A stretch of DNA of 64,000 nucleotides from Armigeres subalbatus. Taxonomy: Eukaryota > Arthropoda > Insecta > Diptera > Culicidae. Of this stretch, positions 1 through 9,348 are shown piece after piece; the stretch's first letter is position 1; every line of letters begins with the position of its first letter. Below the pieces are notes generated by a model. It had not been told where the DNA came from. It searched no databases and saw nothing but the letters and a program-made list of their open reading frames with translations. Location of the stretch: assembly GCF_024139115.2 (NCBI RefSeq), contig NC_085140.1, positions 18,127,357 through 18,191,356 on the forward strand. The letters run 5' to 3'. A program made the position numbers and the translations under genes.

Positions 1-655
1 ACGGTTTACTAATTATAGATCGCTGTGAAAAACTTACATATCCGACCACTTGGAACGCCATCTATCTCTAAAATAAAGTGCCCCATTTCTATCAATTTCA
101 AATTTCAGTAGCAATCTAGCCTTTAGGTGCTACTGATGGCCATCCTTCTGGCAGCAGCGAAATTTACTAGCCGTAGGCCGTTGTCATTGGTAGCGGAGTG
201 AAGGCGCTTTCTATCGGTAATGAAACCCCAGATAGAACATTTTATAATTGCATTTACGTGAAAGAGGGAAGCCTATATTATTGTGTAGTGGGCTAAAAAA
301 TTGGATATTTTTCATTGGCACTTGGTGTGATTTGGCAGAACCCCGACCAAATAAACTTTCGTCTCACTTTTAAGTATTAGAATTTAGAATTCATTTATAT
401 CATGATATTGTAGGTAGGTATTGTACATAGGTGCCGTATATTAATTACGCAAGGCATTTTTTGTGTTTAAACCTCCTCCCCCCTGTGTAATATTTTTTAA
501 TACAAAACGAACCTCCCTCCCCCATAAGTGCTGACGTGGTTATTGTCTTCTTCTTTCCTTCTTTCCTACATTCTAACTGGAACTCCGCCAGCTTTTCATT
601 TTTAGTATTCTATTAGCCTTTCCTCAGTTATTAATTGAAAGCTTTCCTATGCCCA
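1..655. other. upstream flank of Syx1A, no gene seen
   Basis: No credible coding region is visible. Around 305-352 there is a short segment (a TTTTTCATTGGC start, then a GAACCCCGACCA end) that recurs with few changes at about 31938-31982, so part of this flank is dispersed repeat. The stretch 470-530 is C-rich and A/T-rich low complexity. Confidence 0.5.
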
Positions 656-659
656 CCAT

Positions 660-825
660 TGCATGATTATGTATATTGTGTGGCAAGCACAATGGTACAC
701 TATGCCCAAGGAACCGAGAATGGTTACCACCCTAAAACATCCTAAGCCAGACCAAGAATTGAACTCGCCATCTGCGGACTGGCAATCCTACGCCTTTGCT
801 CGCTAGGCTAACTGGAGACGTGATT
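660..825 (-). mobile_element. tRNA-related SINE-like copy
   Basis: Read on the minus strand, the block has a tRNA-like head with a B-box-like GAGTTCAATTC and an A-box-like region (TTAGCCTAGCGAG). The plus-strand text around the TGGTACACTATGCCC core recurs at 30745-30915 in the same orientation, showing a dispersed family. The tRNA fold is incomplete, so this is not a working tRNA gene. The family name is not assigned. Confidence 0.5.
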
Positions 826-1029
826 AGTGTACGGTCCCATATATCCACGGATCACTCCAAGTCTTAATAGATTATTGAATCTTAACTTTCATATTCGTTT
901 GCTTATTCCATGCCAATGTAATAATGTTTTATTTTTTATTTTTGATGACTAAAATAACGCCTATTCCATTATTGACTATGTATTGTGCAGTTATAGCACG
1001 GAATTGTGTTGAGCCAGGTGTTAATCAGT

Positions 1030-2085
1030 TGTCTTCAGTCTGGGCCGATGGGGGGCCCATACAGTGAGGCGGCATTCACTGTGTTGCCGCTGGCCTATCT
1101 ACAATTTTTCGACGACAGAGAGGAGCACCGTCGTCGTGTTGTGAATGGAAGTTGACTGATACGCGCAAGTCCATTGTACGAACCAGTGTGTGCGAGAGTG
1201 TAAGGCTTTGGGGGAAAATATCTGGGAGAGTCGCGCCCGCATCGAGAGAAAAGAGCACCAGAACTGAATACACTGACTGCTTCTGCTGCATAACGAAGTC
1301 GCGTGAAGATATCGATTTTCATACACTCCACTCACAAGTCGCTGGAGAGTTGTGTTTCGAGTCTAGTGAAGAATATTATAGGAACTGAAACCTCCCTGAA
1401 TTCGATCCGTACCGTTCGGATCTCGGCACTGGGGCCAGCAGGGGACCTGGACGAAGATCTGGGCGTTGATTCCAGTGAAGAACAAGTTCAGCGACGGTGT
1501 GAAGTGTATCAAAATCGACAACCGGAAGCATCTGGAGGTTTTTTGCCCTCGACAGACGGAACATCATTCGTGATTGATTTTTCCTTCTTTTTGGCAGATG
1601 AAAAAAGTTGAATCCATAGGTGGTGGACGTCGTCTGGCTCTGTAGTGCCACATTGCCAATAGGAACAAAGTGTGGCCGCAGATACAAGTGATAAGAAAAA
1701 TCCACCCGGAAGATAGCCATCCGGACGGTGTCGAAGAAGATTAGTTAAATTGTGTTCTCAGTGTTGCAACCGTTACAGATGGGAATTCCGGTGTGAATGG
1801 ATCGTTGGGTCTCGCTGGAAAAGGAGCCCGGTTCTTGAGAGGCAGCAGTGCCATCTGCCCTAGAAAGTGCGCGAGTGGCAGAAGTGTGTTCCGGAAGCCG
1901 TGCCAGCAAAAATTTCCGGAGTGAGCGTGCGTACCTATCCTACCGAAGCGCCAAGCAACGTAGCTTCCGCGGCAGCTGCAGCGAAGAAGATTCGAAGAAT
2001 TCGAAAACCCAAAATTCAAGTTGAGTGATCAAATTTGCTAGTATCGGAGTAGTGTCCCCCGGGAGACCCAACCGAAGCGTCCAAA
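1030..2085 (+). other. Syx1A 5' untranslated leader and likely promoter
   Basis: This stretch lies directly upstream of the Syx1A start codon and is GC-richer than its surroundings. An arthropod initiator-like TCAGT occurs near 1034, which could mark transcription start; no TATA box is evident. A pyrimidine tract ending TTTTTGGCAG just before 1598 looks like a splice acceptor, so the leader may itself be spliced. Several short ATG ORFs occur (1145, 1598, near 1776 and 1797), all ending before 2086. The exact start site is inference and needs transcript data. Confidence 0.55.
1598..1645 (+). promoter_or_regulatory. upstream ORF in Syx1A leader
   Basis: An ATG at 1598 opens a 15-codon reading frame that closes with TAG at 1643-1645, well before the Syx1A ATG. 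It immediately follows a splice-acceptor-like pyrimidine tract. A second uORF of 13 codons runs 1797-1838, and a 4-codon one starts at 1145. Such frames commonly lower or gate translation of the main ORF. A role here is inferred from position only. Confidence 0.4.
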
Positions 2086-2118
2086 ATGACGAAGGACAGA
2101 TTAGCAGCGTTACAAGCG
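2086..2118 (+). CDS. Syx1A: Syntaxin 1A, first coding exon
   Basis: Syntaxin 1A is the neuronal plasma-membrane t-SNARE that pairs with SNAP-25 and synaptobrevin to drive synaptic vesicle fusion. This exon holds only the first 11 codons, MTKDRLAALQA, which match the characteristic syntaxin 1A N-terminus; that N-terminal peptide binds Unc-18/Rop in the family. The start has a good insect context (CCAAAATG), and the exon ends in phase 0 at GCG followed by the strong donor GTACGT at 2119. The Habc domain, SNARE helix and C-terminal membrane anchor are not in this window: no acceptor followed by the expected acidic continuation (AQSDDE-like) was found downstream. The identification rests on a short peptide plus a well-formed gene start, so it is likely rather than certain. 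Confidence 0.85.
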
Positions 2119-2120
2119 GT

Positions 2121-3009
2121 ACGTATCTGTTTCTACATTTCTCTATATTGGCACCGTCACGGGCTGCCGAATTCTCATAAGTTATTGGTTTTGTTTGTCC
2201 CCTTTTTGATTTATATTTTTCTGTGAGATCATTTCTCTAGTGTCACGTATTTCCTCCTCCAAAGATGTCCCCCCTACAACATCCCCACAAACCAGCTCCA
2301 CTACGTGTCTTGATTGATATTATTCGGTTTAAGTTGATCAATGTCCTTCCTCGATGTGGTTTCAATACGTATTAGGTGAACGTTTTTGTTTTTTGGACTG
2401 TGTTGTTCCGTTCCGGTTACGTATACGTGTATTGCGCTCTGCTACGATGGGTAATAATTAAATGTCAAATCGATTTCGGTTGAGCAGCGCATGATTTCAC
2501 CTACTGCTCGCCTCTAGTTGCATATACATATATGTGTGCTATTCCAAGTATAGGCTGCTGTTGTTGTTCCGTGTCTCTTGCTGGAGACGAATGAAGCCAT
2601 CTCCGGCTGGTGAATTGATCGAACTTTATTTATCTCAAGCCGTCTAACGATATTGTCTATTATCCTTTGTTTTGGCCGTTTCGTCAATTATCATCAAACA
2701 TGTACAAGTCAAAATATTTTAAATTTAATTGGTAAAAGTCACATTTTGAAAATATTACACAATTAGATTATTATAATTTTTATGTGTTCAGGTTTTATGC
2801 TATATAAAAAACGATTTGTTTTCAACCATCTAGTGATGTTTTGGAGAATGAAGTCCAAAACCAAAGTTTTACTATTGACACAACACTTATTATGTTAGCA
2901 TTTCAATTTGGCTATGCTAGCATGTTGGTCCTGTTTTGATACAAATTGGACTTCATGTTTTACTGTAGTTAAATTACTTTAAAAATTCGTTTGAGGTTTT
3001 TCGGGGTCT
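2121..3009. other. intronic sequence, no feature recognised
   Basis: The first part (2121-2640) is mixed-composition unique sequence just inside the intron, where intronic enhancers are often found, but no specific site can be claimed. From about 2700 it becomes strongly A/T-rich. No ORF, inverted repeat or tandem repeat stands out. Confidence 0.4.
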
Positions 3010-3345
3010 TATTATTAATATATTAATGGGATTTTTTAAATGAAATTTTCTCTGGAAAATTCTCAAAGCAGTTCCTGGAGAAGGAATTTAATCAGGACAT
3101 CTTTTAGGGGTTGCTATGAACAGTCTTTTGACAATTCCCTCGGAATGTATTAAAAAAATTACTAAAGATTTTTCAAAGCAATTCCTGGAGGAACTTCCGC
3201 AAAAATTGCTGTATCATTTTTTAAGGAGGATTTTTTAAAGGAATCACTGGACACAAAGGAATTATTAGCGTAATTTTCTATATTATTCCTGGAGGAATTT
3301 TCAAGATAAGTCTCCGAAAGGATTTCCGGGGGAATTTCAAAATGT
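3010..3345. repeat. decayed GAATTCC-type minisatellite, part 1
   Basis: Repeated words such as AATTCCTGGAGGAA and GGAATTTC recur with a loose ~24-27 bp rhythm, in the GGAGGAATTCC orientation. It is an old, heavily diverged relative of the three fresher arrays at 6430, 32645 and 45570. It stops where the element at 3346 begins and resumes after it. Confidence 0.5.
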
Positions 3346-4062
3346 TTGCCTTTCTCGTACAACTAAGTTGTACCGAAAGGCTATCATTTCACTCCAAATT
3401 CGTACTTTTGATAGAAGTCCCGGAGACCCATAGTGTTATATACCATTCGACTTAGCTCGACGAGCTGAACAAATGTCTGTCTGTCCGTGTGTGCGTGTGT
3501 GAGTGTGTATGTGTGTGTGTGTGTGTGCACAAAATGCCATAAAAACATTAGCCAAATTTTCACATAGAAGCTCTTAACCGATTTTCTTGCAACAAGTTGC
3601 ATCCGGCAGAGACCAAAACGCTGTTGATCACTATTGAATTTCATAATAATTGCGAATTGTAAAAAATAGATAATATTAAAATAGTGATGAGACATAATCA
3701 CATAGAACCTTGCATTTCTGAATATTTTTAACCGTTTCCTTGCTCCGTGTTTATCCGTGGCTTGCTCCCATTACGAGTTTCATCGTACTATAAAGATGCT
3801 CTTGTTGCGCGCATTTAGGCGTAAGCATGATCTTCGTTCAGTTTCATAGTACTATGAAATTGTCCGAAAGTCAAAATTCGAACATAGGAAATTCGAGAAA
3901 CTTTTGGATGCGCCATCTGTCGTCTACTAGTGTAAATTTTCTATCATAACATTAGACGGTGTAACTGTTTTGCCTTTCTTGTACATCATCGAGGTGTAAG
4001 CGTAAAGGCTACATTTATTACCTTTTTGCGCGAGAAAGGCACCATCACCGCTAGGTGGATTA
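3346..4062. mobile_element. dispersed element with GCCTTTCTCG ends, copy 1
   Basis: The left edge carries TTGCCTTTCTCG and the right side carries CGAGAAAGGC (4031-4040), forming a short terminal inverted repeat. A second copy at 41685-42205 shares the order of blocks: GTAAAGGCTAT-like head, a GGAGACCCA-TAGTGTTATATACC segment, a TG-rich microsatellite (here 3478-3528), and the tail ACCATCACCG-TAGGTGGATTA. No coding capacity is seen. It was inserted into the old minisatellite on either side. Family name not assigned. Confidence 0.6.
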
Positions 4063-4605
4063 ATCTGAGTTTTTCGAAAAAAATTTAAAGGATTTTTGCT
4101 AAAGAATTTTCGAAAGAATTCCCGAAGGAATACTGAGAGAAGTTTTCTAAAGATATTCTTGAATACATTTACAAAGAATTCTTAACATCAGAATAAATTT
4201 CTGAAGAAATTGCGAAAGCAATTACTATGAAAATTTGGAAGGAATTTCAGATGGTGCTAATGAATTTCTAGAAGAGTAAGCTAAAATAAGTTTTTTAGGA
4301 ATGTCTCAAAGAATTTCTAAAAAAGTTACTGAAGGAATTTTCATAGAAATACCTAGAACCATCTTCTCTAGGAGTTTCAGAAATAATTTCCGAAGGAATT
4401 TATTAAAGTTTCCAAATACATTCGTAAAGGAAGTTCCGAAGAAATATCTAAAGGAATTTCTGCTCGAGTACCCGGAACAGTTTCTTAAGGTGTTTTCGAA
4501 AGTTTTCATGAAGGAATTTTCGAAAGAATTCTTTAAAAAATCCCAGTCAATTTTTAAACAATTTTTGAAGCATTTTTCGAAGGTATTTCTAGTACAACTA
4601 TAGCT
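4063..4605. repeat. decayed GAATTCC-type minisatellite, part 2
   Basis: This continues the same old array interrupted by the 3346-4062 element: AAGGAATTTC- and CCGAAGGAATT-like words repeat about every 24-30 bp. The reading frames across it (for example 4301-4603) are repetitive Phe/Lys/Ser-rich artefacts. Confidence 0.5.
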
Positions 4606-4762
4606 ACTAGAACGCTAGTGGCGCTGTAACCATTACAATTATTTTGCCAACATTTGCTTCAATAAGTTTAACTTGGATGTTTATTACCTATCATATTGTA
4701 GTGCATGTTTGGTTTCATCAGCAACATCGATTTGACAGTTATAGTATCAGTACTTTGGCTTT

Positions 4763-5318
4763 TAACGGGTGGCCCCTAAATAGCGGGAATCAAAAGGATG
4801 GCTCGGGAAAAAAACTACATACGTTATATAAAGTGTTGGCCTTATTCTACGAACTTAGATTAATGAATAATAGCATATGGTCCGTGATCCGCCGTGCGGC
4901 GTAGTTTAATCTCTCAGGTATCACATGACCGTTAGACGGCGTCTATCTCCAGATAAGGCTTCTGATCCTATTGATGAGTTGCTCCGTGTCTTTGGCCTTC
5001 CAATCTCCTTGGAATACAAGGGAACTTGGTCTACTTAAAGTCCTTTAGCAGTTTTCGAAACATTTTCACGTTCAAAATTGTCCATCGTGTACGTTTCCCA
5101 CGATCTTTGTACGCTTGAAAAAAATGTACCCCCCTTTCTCTTGTTTTGATGGCATGTTTGAAACAACTGAACATGTTGGAGTAAAAGTGTGTGGGCGACA
5201 ATTTTCTGAATACTCTAAGGATTCATTTACATCAGGAAATATTTCTCTGAAAGCATTAATGGTCTCATAGAAAAGTATTAAAGTATTGAAATTCACGGTT
5301 TTTAGTGACCACCCGTTA
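4763..5318. mobile_element. short inverted-repeat element (MITE-like)
   Basis: The ends are TAACGGGTGG (4763-4772) and its perfect complement CCACCCGTTA (5309-5318); the match continues imperfectly inward through a CTAAA block. The interior has no meaningful ORF. A clear target duplication was not resolved. It sits between two pieces of the decayed minisatellite, consistent with insertion into it. Confidence 0.55.
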
Positions 5319-5389
5319 GGTCTAAGCAAACTAGATGTGAGTCGTGCGAACGAGGGCGACATTAACAATCTTATACATTTTCATCAACT

Positions 5390-5875
5390 TTATTCCCGAA
5401 CAAATTTGTAAAGGAATTTTTGAAGTAACTTTTGAAGTAGCTCCCAAAGGAATTCCTTAAAACCTTTTCGAAAACATTGCAAAAGTAATTTCTAAATAAT
5501 CTCGTAAATGATTTTTCAAAGGGACCCCTTAACGATTTTCTTAAGTAATTTTCGTGAGGATTTCTTAAGAAAATCCCGAAGAAATTCAAAAACAAATTTC
5601 CGGAATAATTAATTAAGAAATTTTTTTCTAAAGAAATTACTGAAATAAATCCAATTAAAAAAAATCTGAAGAAATATCCAAAGTATTTTACGTAGGTATT
5701 TCCGAGGGATTTTCAAAAAAAGAATAAAACGTAAAGGAATTGCCAACGGAATCACTAAATGAATTTCCGGAACGATTCCTTGAGATGTTTTCTGTAGAGG
5801 AAATTTCAAAGCAGTTGTTAGATTTCCCTCTTTGAAGGAATTTCTGAATTTATTTCCGGAAGATTATAACAGGTT
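5390..5875. repeat. decayed GAATTCC-type minisatellite, part 3
   Basis: Diverged repeats of AAAGGAATTYCT-like words with A-rich spacers, the third piece of the old array. Reading frames here (5371-5809, minus) are repeat artefacts rich in Phe, Asn and Lys. Confidence 0.45.
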
Positions 5876-5997
5876 GAATTCGACGTGGAACGCGGCCTAG
5901 TTCTTCGCAATTCAAGCTTGACCCGATTGGCCATTGCCTTCCAGAGTTATTAAGCTAAGAATTCACATTTTAAGAGAAAAGTGGTAGAGAATATTTG

Positions 5998-6290
5998 GGG
6001 CCCTCCTTAGCCGTGCGGTAAGATGTGCGGCTACAAAGTAAGACCATGTATAGGGTGGCTGGGTTCGATTCCCGGTGCCGGTGTAGACAATTTTCGGATT
6101 GGAAATTGTCTCGACCTCCCTGGGCATGAAAGTATCATCGTGTTAGCCTCATGATATATGAATGCAGAAATGATAACTTGGCTTAGAAACCACGCAGTTA
6201 ATAACTGTAGAAGTGCTTAATGAACACTAAACTGTGAGGCGGCAATGTCCCAGTGGGGGATGTAAAGCCATTGAAGAAGAAGAAAAAGGT
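5998..6290 (+). mobile_element. Feilai-type tRNA-related SINE, copy 1
   Basis: The element opens GGGCCCTCCTTAGCCGTGCGG, carrying a tRNA-like A box, followed by the B box GGTTCGATTCCC. A conserved body (GTATCATCGTGTTAGCCTC) follows and the copy ends in an (AAG)n tail. Five copies occur in the window (also 9042, 15471, 15906, 29300). Feilai is a tRNA-derived SINE family described from Aedes aegypti; the match is from memory of its structure. It is non-coding and depends on non-LTR enzymes for movement. Confidence 0.8.
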
Positions 6291-6322
6291 TAAGAAATAA
6301 CAAAATCTTCGAAGTATCGGGA

Positions 6323-8857
6323 TAGACCTGTGCGCCGATTGAAAATTTATCGGCGGCGGCGTGACATCATTTTCAGCCAGCGACGGCGTCACGCCGTTGG
6401 AAATTAGCGGCGGCGATGCGGCGTGAGCTTATTTCATGCACTAGAAATTCTTCGAAATTCTTCCACATATTCTACTGAAAATTTTACCATAAAAGTTCCG
6501 AAACCATTCTGAAAGTTGCTCCAGGATGCGCTTCGAAAGTTCATCCAGGAATTCCTCCGAAAAATGCTCCAGAAATTCCCCGAAAGTTCCTCCTAGAACT
6601 CCTCCTGAAGTTCCTCCAGCAATTCTTCAGGAAGTGCGTTCAGGAATTGCTCAGGAAGTTCGTCCAGGAATTGCCCAGGAAGTTTTTCAAGGAATTCCTC
6701 CGGAAGTTCTTTTAGGAGTTTCTCCGGAACTATCTCCAGGAATTCCTCTGGAAGTAACTCCAGCAATTCCTCCGGAAGTTCTTCTGGAAGTTCCTCCAGG
6801 AATGTTTCCGGAAGTTGCTCCAGGATTTGCTCCGAAAGTTCCTCCAGGAATTCCTTCGGAAGTTTCTCCACGAATTCCTCCAAAAGATGCTCCAAGAATT
6901 CCTCTAGAAGTTTTTCCACGAACTTCTCCGGAATTTCTCCGGAAGTTCATCCAGGGATTTCTTCAGAAGTTCTTCCATGAACTCCTCAGGAAGTTCATCC
7001 AGGAATTTCTCAGGAAGTTCCTTCAAGAATTTCTCAAGAAGTTCCTCCAGGAATTCCTCAGGAATGTCCTCCTGGAATTCCTCAAAAGTTCCTCCAGGAA
7101 TTCCTCAGGAATTTCCTCCAGGAATATCCCAGGAAGTTCCTTCAGGAATTCCTCAGGAAGTTTGTCTAGGAATTTCTCCGGAAGTTTTATCAGAAATTCC
7201 TCCAGAACTTCGTCTAGAAATTCCTCAGGAAGCTCGTTTAGGAATTCCTCAGGAAGTTCGTCCAGGAATTTCTCAGAAAGTTTCTCAAAGAACTCCTCCA
7301 GGAAATCCTCCGGAAGCTCCACCAGGAATTTCTTTGAAAGTTCTTCCAGGAATGCTTCCGAAAGCTTCTCCAGCAATTTCTCCGGAGTTTCCTCTAGGAA
7401 TTCATCCAAAAATTCCTTCAGAAGTTCCTCCCGGATTTACTCCAGAAGTTTCTCTGAGCATGCCTTCGGGAGTTTCTCAAGGAATTTTTCCAAAAGTTTC
7501 CGAAGGAATTCCACCAGGAGTTTCTCAGGAAGTTTCTCTAAGGATTCCTCTGAAAGTTCGCCCAGGAATTCCTCTAGAAGTTTCTCCATGAATTCTTCCG
7601 GACGTTTCTACAGGAATGTCTTTGGCAGTTTCTCCGAAAGTTCCTTCATGAATTTCCTCGAATAATTTCCCAGTAATTTCTCCGAAAGTTCTTCCAGGAA
7701 TTCCTCCAGGAAATCCACCGGAAGTAATTACAGGAATTCCTTCAGAAGTTCCTCCAGGAATTTTTCTGGAAGTTCCTCCAGGAATTTCTCTAGAAGTTCC
7801 TACAAGAATTTCTCTACAAGTTGCTACACGAACTTTTCCCAAAGTTTCCCCCGGAAGCTCCTCCAGGAATTTCTCCGGAAGTTTTTGCAGGAATTCCTCT
7901 TGATGTTCCTCCAGGAATGCCTCTGGAAGTTTCTCCAGTAATTCCTCAGGAAGTTCCTCCAGGAATTCCTCCGTAAGTTCCTCCAGAAATGTTTCCGGAA
8001 GTTTCTCTAAGAATTCCTTCGGAGGTTCCTCTAGGAATTTCTCAGGAAGTTCCTCTAGGAATTTCTCAGGATGTTCCTCTAGGAATTTCTCTGGAAGTTC
8101 CTCTAGGAATTCCTCCGAAAGTTTCTCTAGGAATTCCTCCGGTAGTTCCTCTAGGAATTCCTCCGGAAGTTCCTCTAGGAATTCCTCTGGAAGTTCATCT
8201 AGGAACTCCTCCGGAAGTTCCTCTAGGAATTCCTCCGGTAGTTCCTCTAGGAATTTCCCGGAAGTTCCTCTAGGAATTCCTCCGGAAGTTCCTCTAGGAA
8301 TTCCTCCGGAAGTTTCTCAAGGAATTCCTCCGGAAGTTCCTCTAGTAATTCCTCCGGAAGTTCCTCTAGGAATTCCTCCAGAAGTTCCTCTAGGAATTCC
8401 TCCAGAAGTTCCTCTAGGAATTTCTCCGGAAGTTCCTCTAGGAATTCCTCCTGAAATTCCTTTAGGAATTCCTCCGGAAGGTCCTCTAGAAATTCCTCTA
8501 GAAATTCCTCTAGAAATTCCTCTAGAAATTCCTCCAGTAATTCCTCTGGGAATTCCTCCGAAAGTTCCTCTAGGAATTTCTCCGAAAGTTCCTCTAGGAA
8601 TTTCTCCGGAAGTTCCTCTAGGAATTTCTCCGGAAGTTCCTCTAGGAATTCCTCCGGAAGTTCCTCTAGGAATTCCTCCGGAAGTTCCTCTAGGAATTCC
8701 TCCGGAAGTTCCTCTAGGAATTCCTCCGGAAGTTCCTCTAGAAATAGAAATAGGAGCTAGATAAATCTAGACTTATCAGAAAAAATGACATCGGCGTGGT
8801 AAAACATGTTCGGCGGCATGGTCAATTTTCATACAGCGGCGGCGGTGCACAGGTCTA
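6323..8857. mobile_element. non-autonomous hAT-like element carrying a minisatellite
   Basis: Both ends are inverted repeats: TAGACCTGTGCGCC at the left and GGTGCACAGGTCTA at the right (one mismatch). They are flanked by a perfect 8-bp target duplication TATCGGGA (6315-6322 and 8858-8865), the hallmark size of hAT insertions. Just inside both ends are GGCGGCGGCG-rich subterminal repeats, where hAT transposases typically bind. No transposase is encoded; almost all of the 2.5 kb interior is a 24-bp minisatellite (6430-8755). The element at 17437-19982 has near-identical ends but different contents. Confidence 0.85.
6430..8755 (+). repeat. 24-bp GAATTCC/CCGGAAGTT minisatellite, array 1
   Basis: Units follow GGAATTCCTCCGGAAGTTCC plus a 4-base linker (TCTA or TCCA), roughly 95 units if the period is 24. 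The 3' third (8000-8755) is much more uniform than the 5' part, suggesting recent expansion at that end. Each unit holds two palindromes (GGAATTCC and TCCGGA). Because the period is a multiple of three, long reading frames appear on both strands (6526-7665 plus, 6593-6919 minus, and others); they are artefacts. The array lies wholly inside the hAT-like element. Confidence 0.9.
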
Positions 8858-9041
8858 TATCGGGATACATTTTCTTCTGTTTAATCAATATGAAACCTTT
8901 TTTTGCATCTCAGAACTCTATTGGAATGTATGTTATTGTATTTGTTTCCTTTTAGTCAATAAATTTGGAGAATAATTGTTAGAGAATAATTAACTTAAAA
9001 CACTTTTTTGATCATATTTATATCATATTACGTTATCAAAA

Positions 9042-9338
9042 GGGCCCTCCTTAGCCGTGCGGTAAGACACGCGGCTACAAAGCAAGACCATGCTGAGGGT
9101 GGCTGGGTTCGATTCCCGGTGCCGGTCTAGGCAATTTTCGGATTGGAAATTGTCTCGACTTTCCTGGGCATAAAAGTATCATCGTGTTAGCCTCATGATA
9201 TACGAATGCAAAAATGGTAACCTGGCTTAGAAACCTCGCAGTTAATAACTGTGGAAGTGCTTAATGAACACTAAGCTGCGAGGCGGCTCTGTCCCAGTGT
9301 GGGGATGTAATGCCAATTAGAAGAAGAAGAAGAAGTAG
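9042..9338 (+). mobile_element. Feilai-type SINE, copy 2, with target duplication
   Basis: A complete copy: GGGCCCTCC start, A box, B box GGTTCGATTCCC, conserved body and an (AAG)n tail. A perfect 10-bp target duplication GTTATCAAAA flanks it at 9032-9041 and 9339-9348, so both boundaries are firm and the insertion is fairly young. Confidence 0.9.
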
Positions 9339-9348
9339 GTTATCAAAA

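Noticed and set aside
6526..7665. 379-codon open frame on the plus strand, with long minus-strand frames over the same DNA
   Set aside because: The 24-bp period is a multiple of three, so any stop-free unit gives a long frame on either strand; the products are Ser/Asn/Phe or Pro/Glu repeats with no domain.
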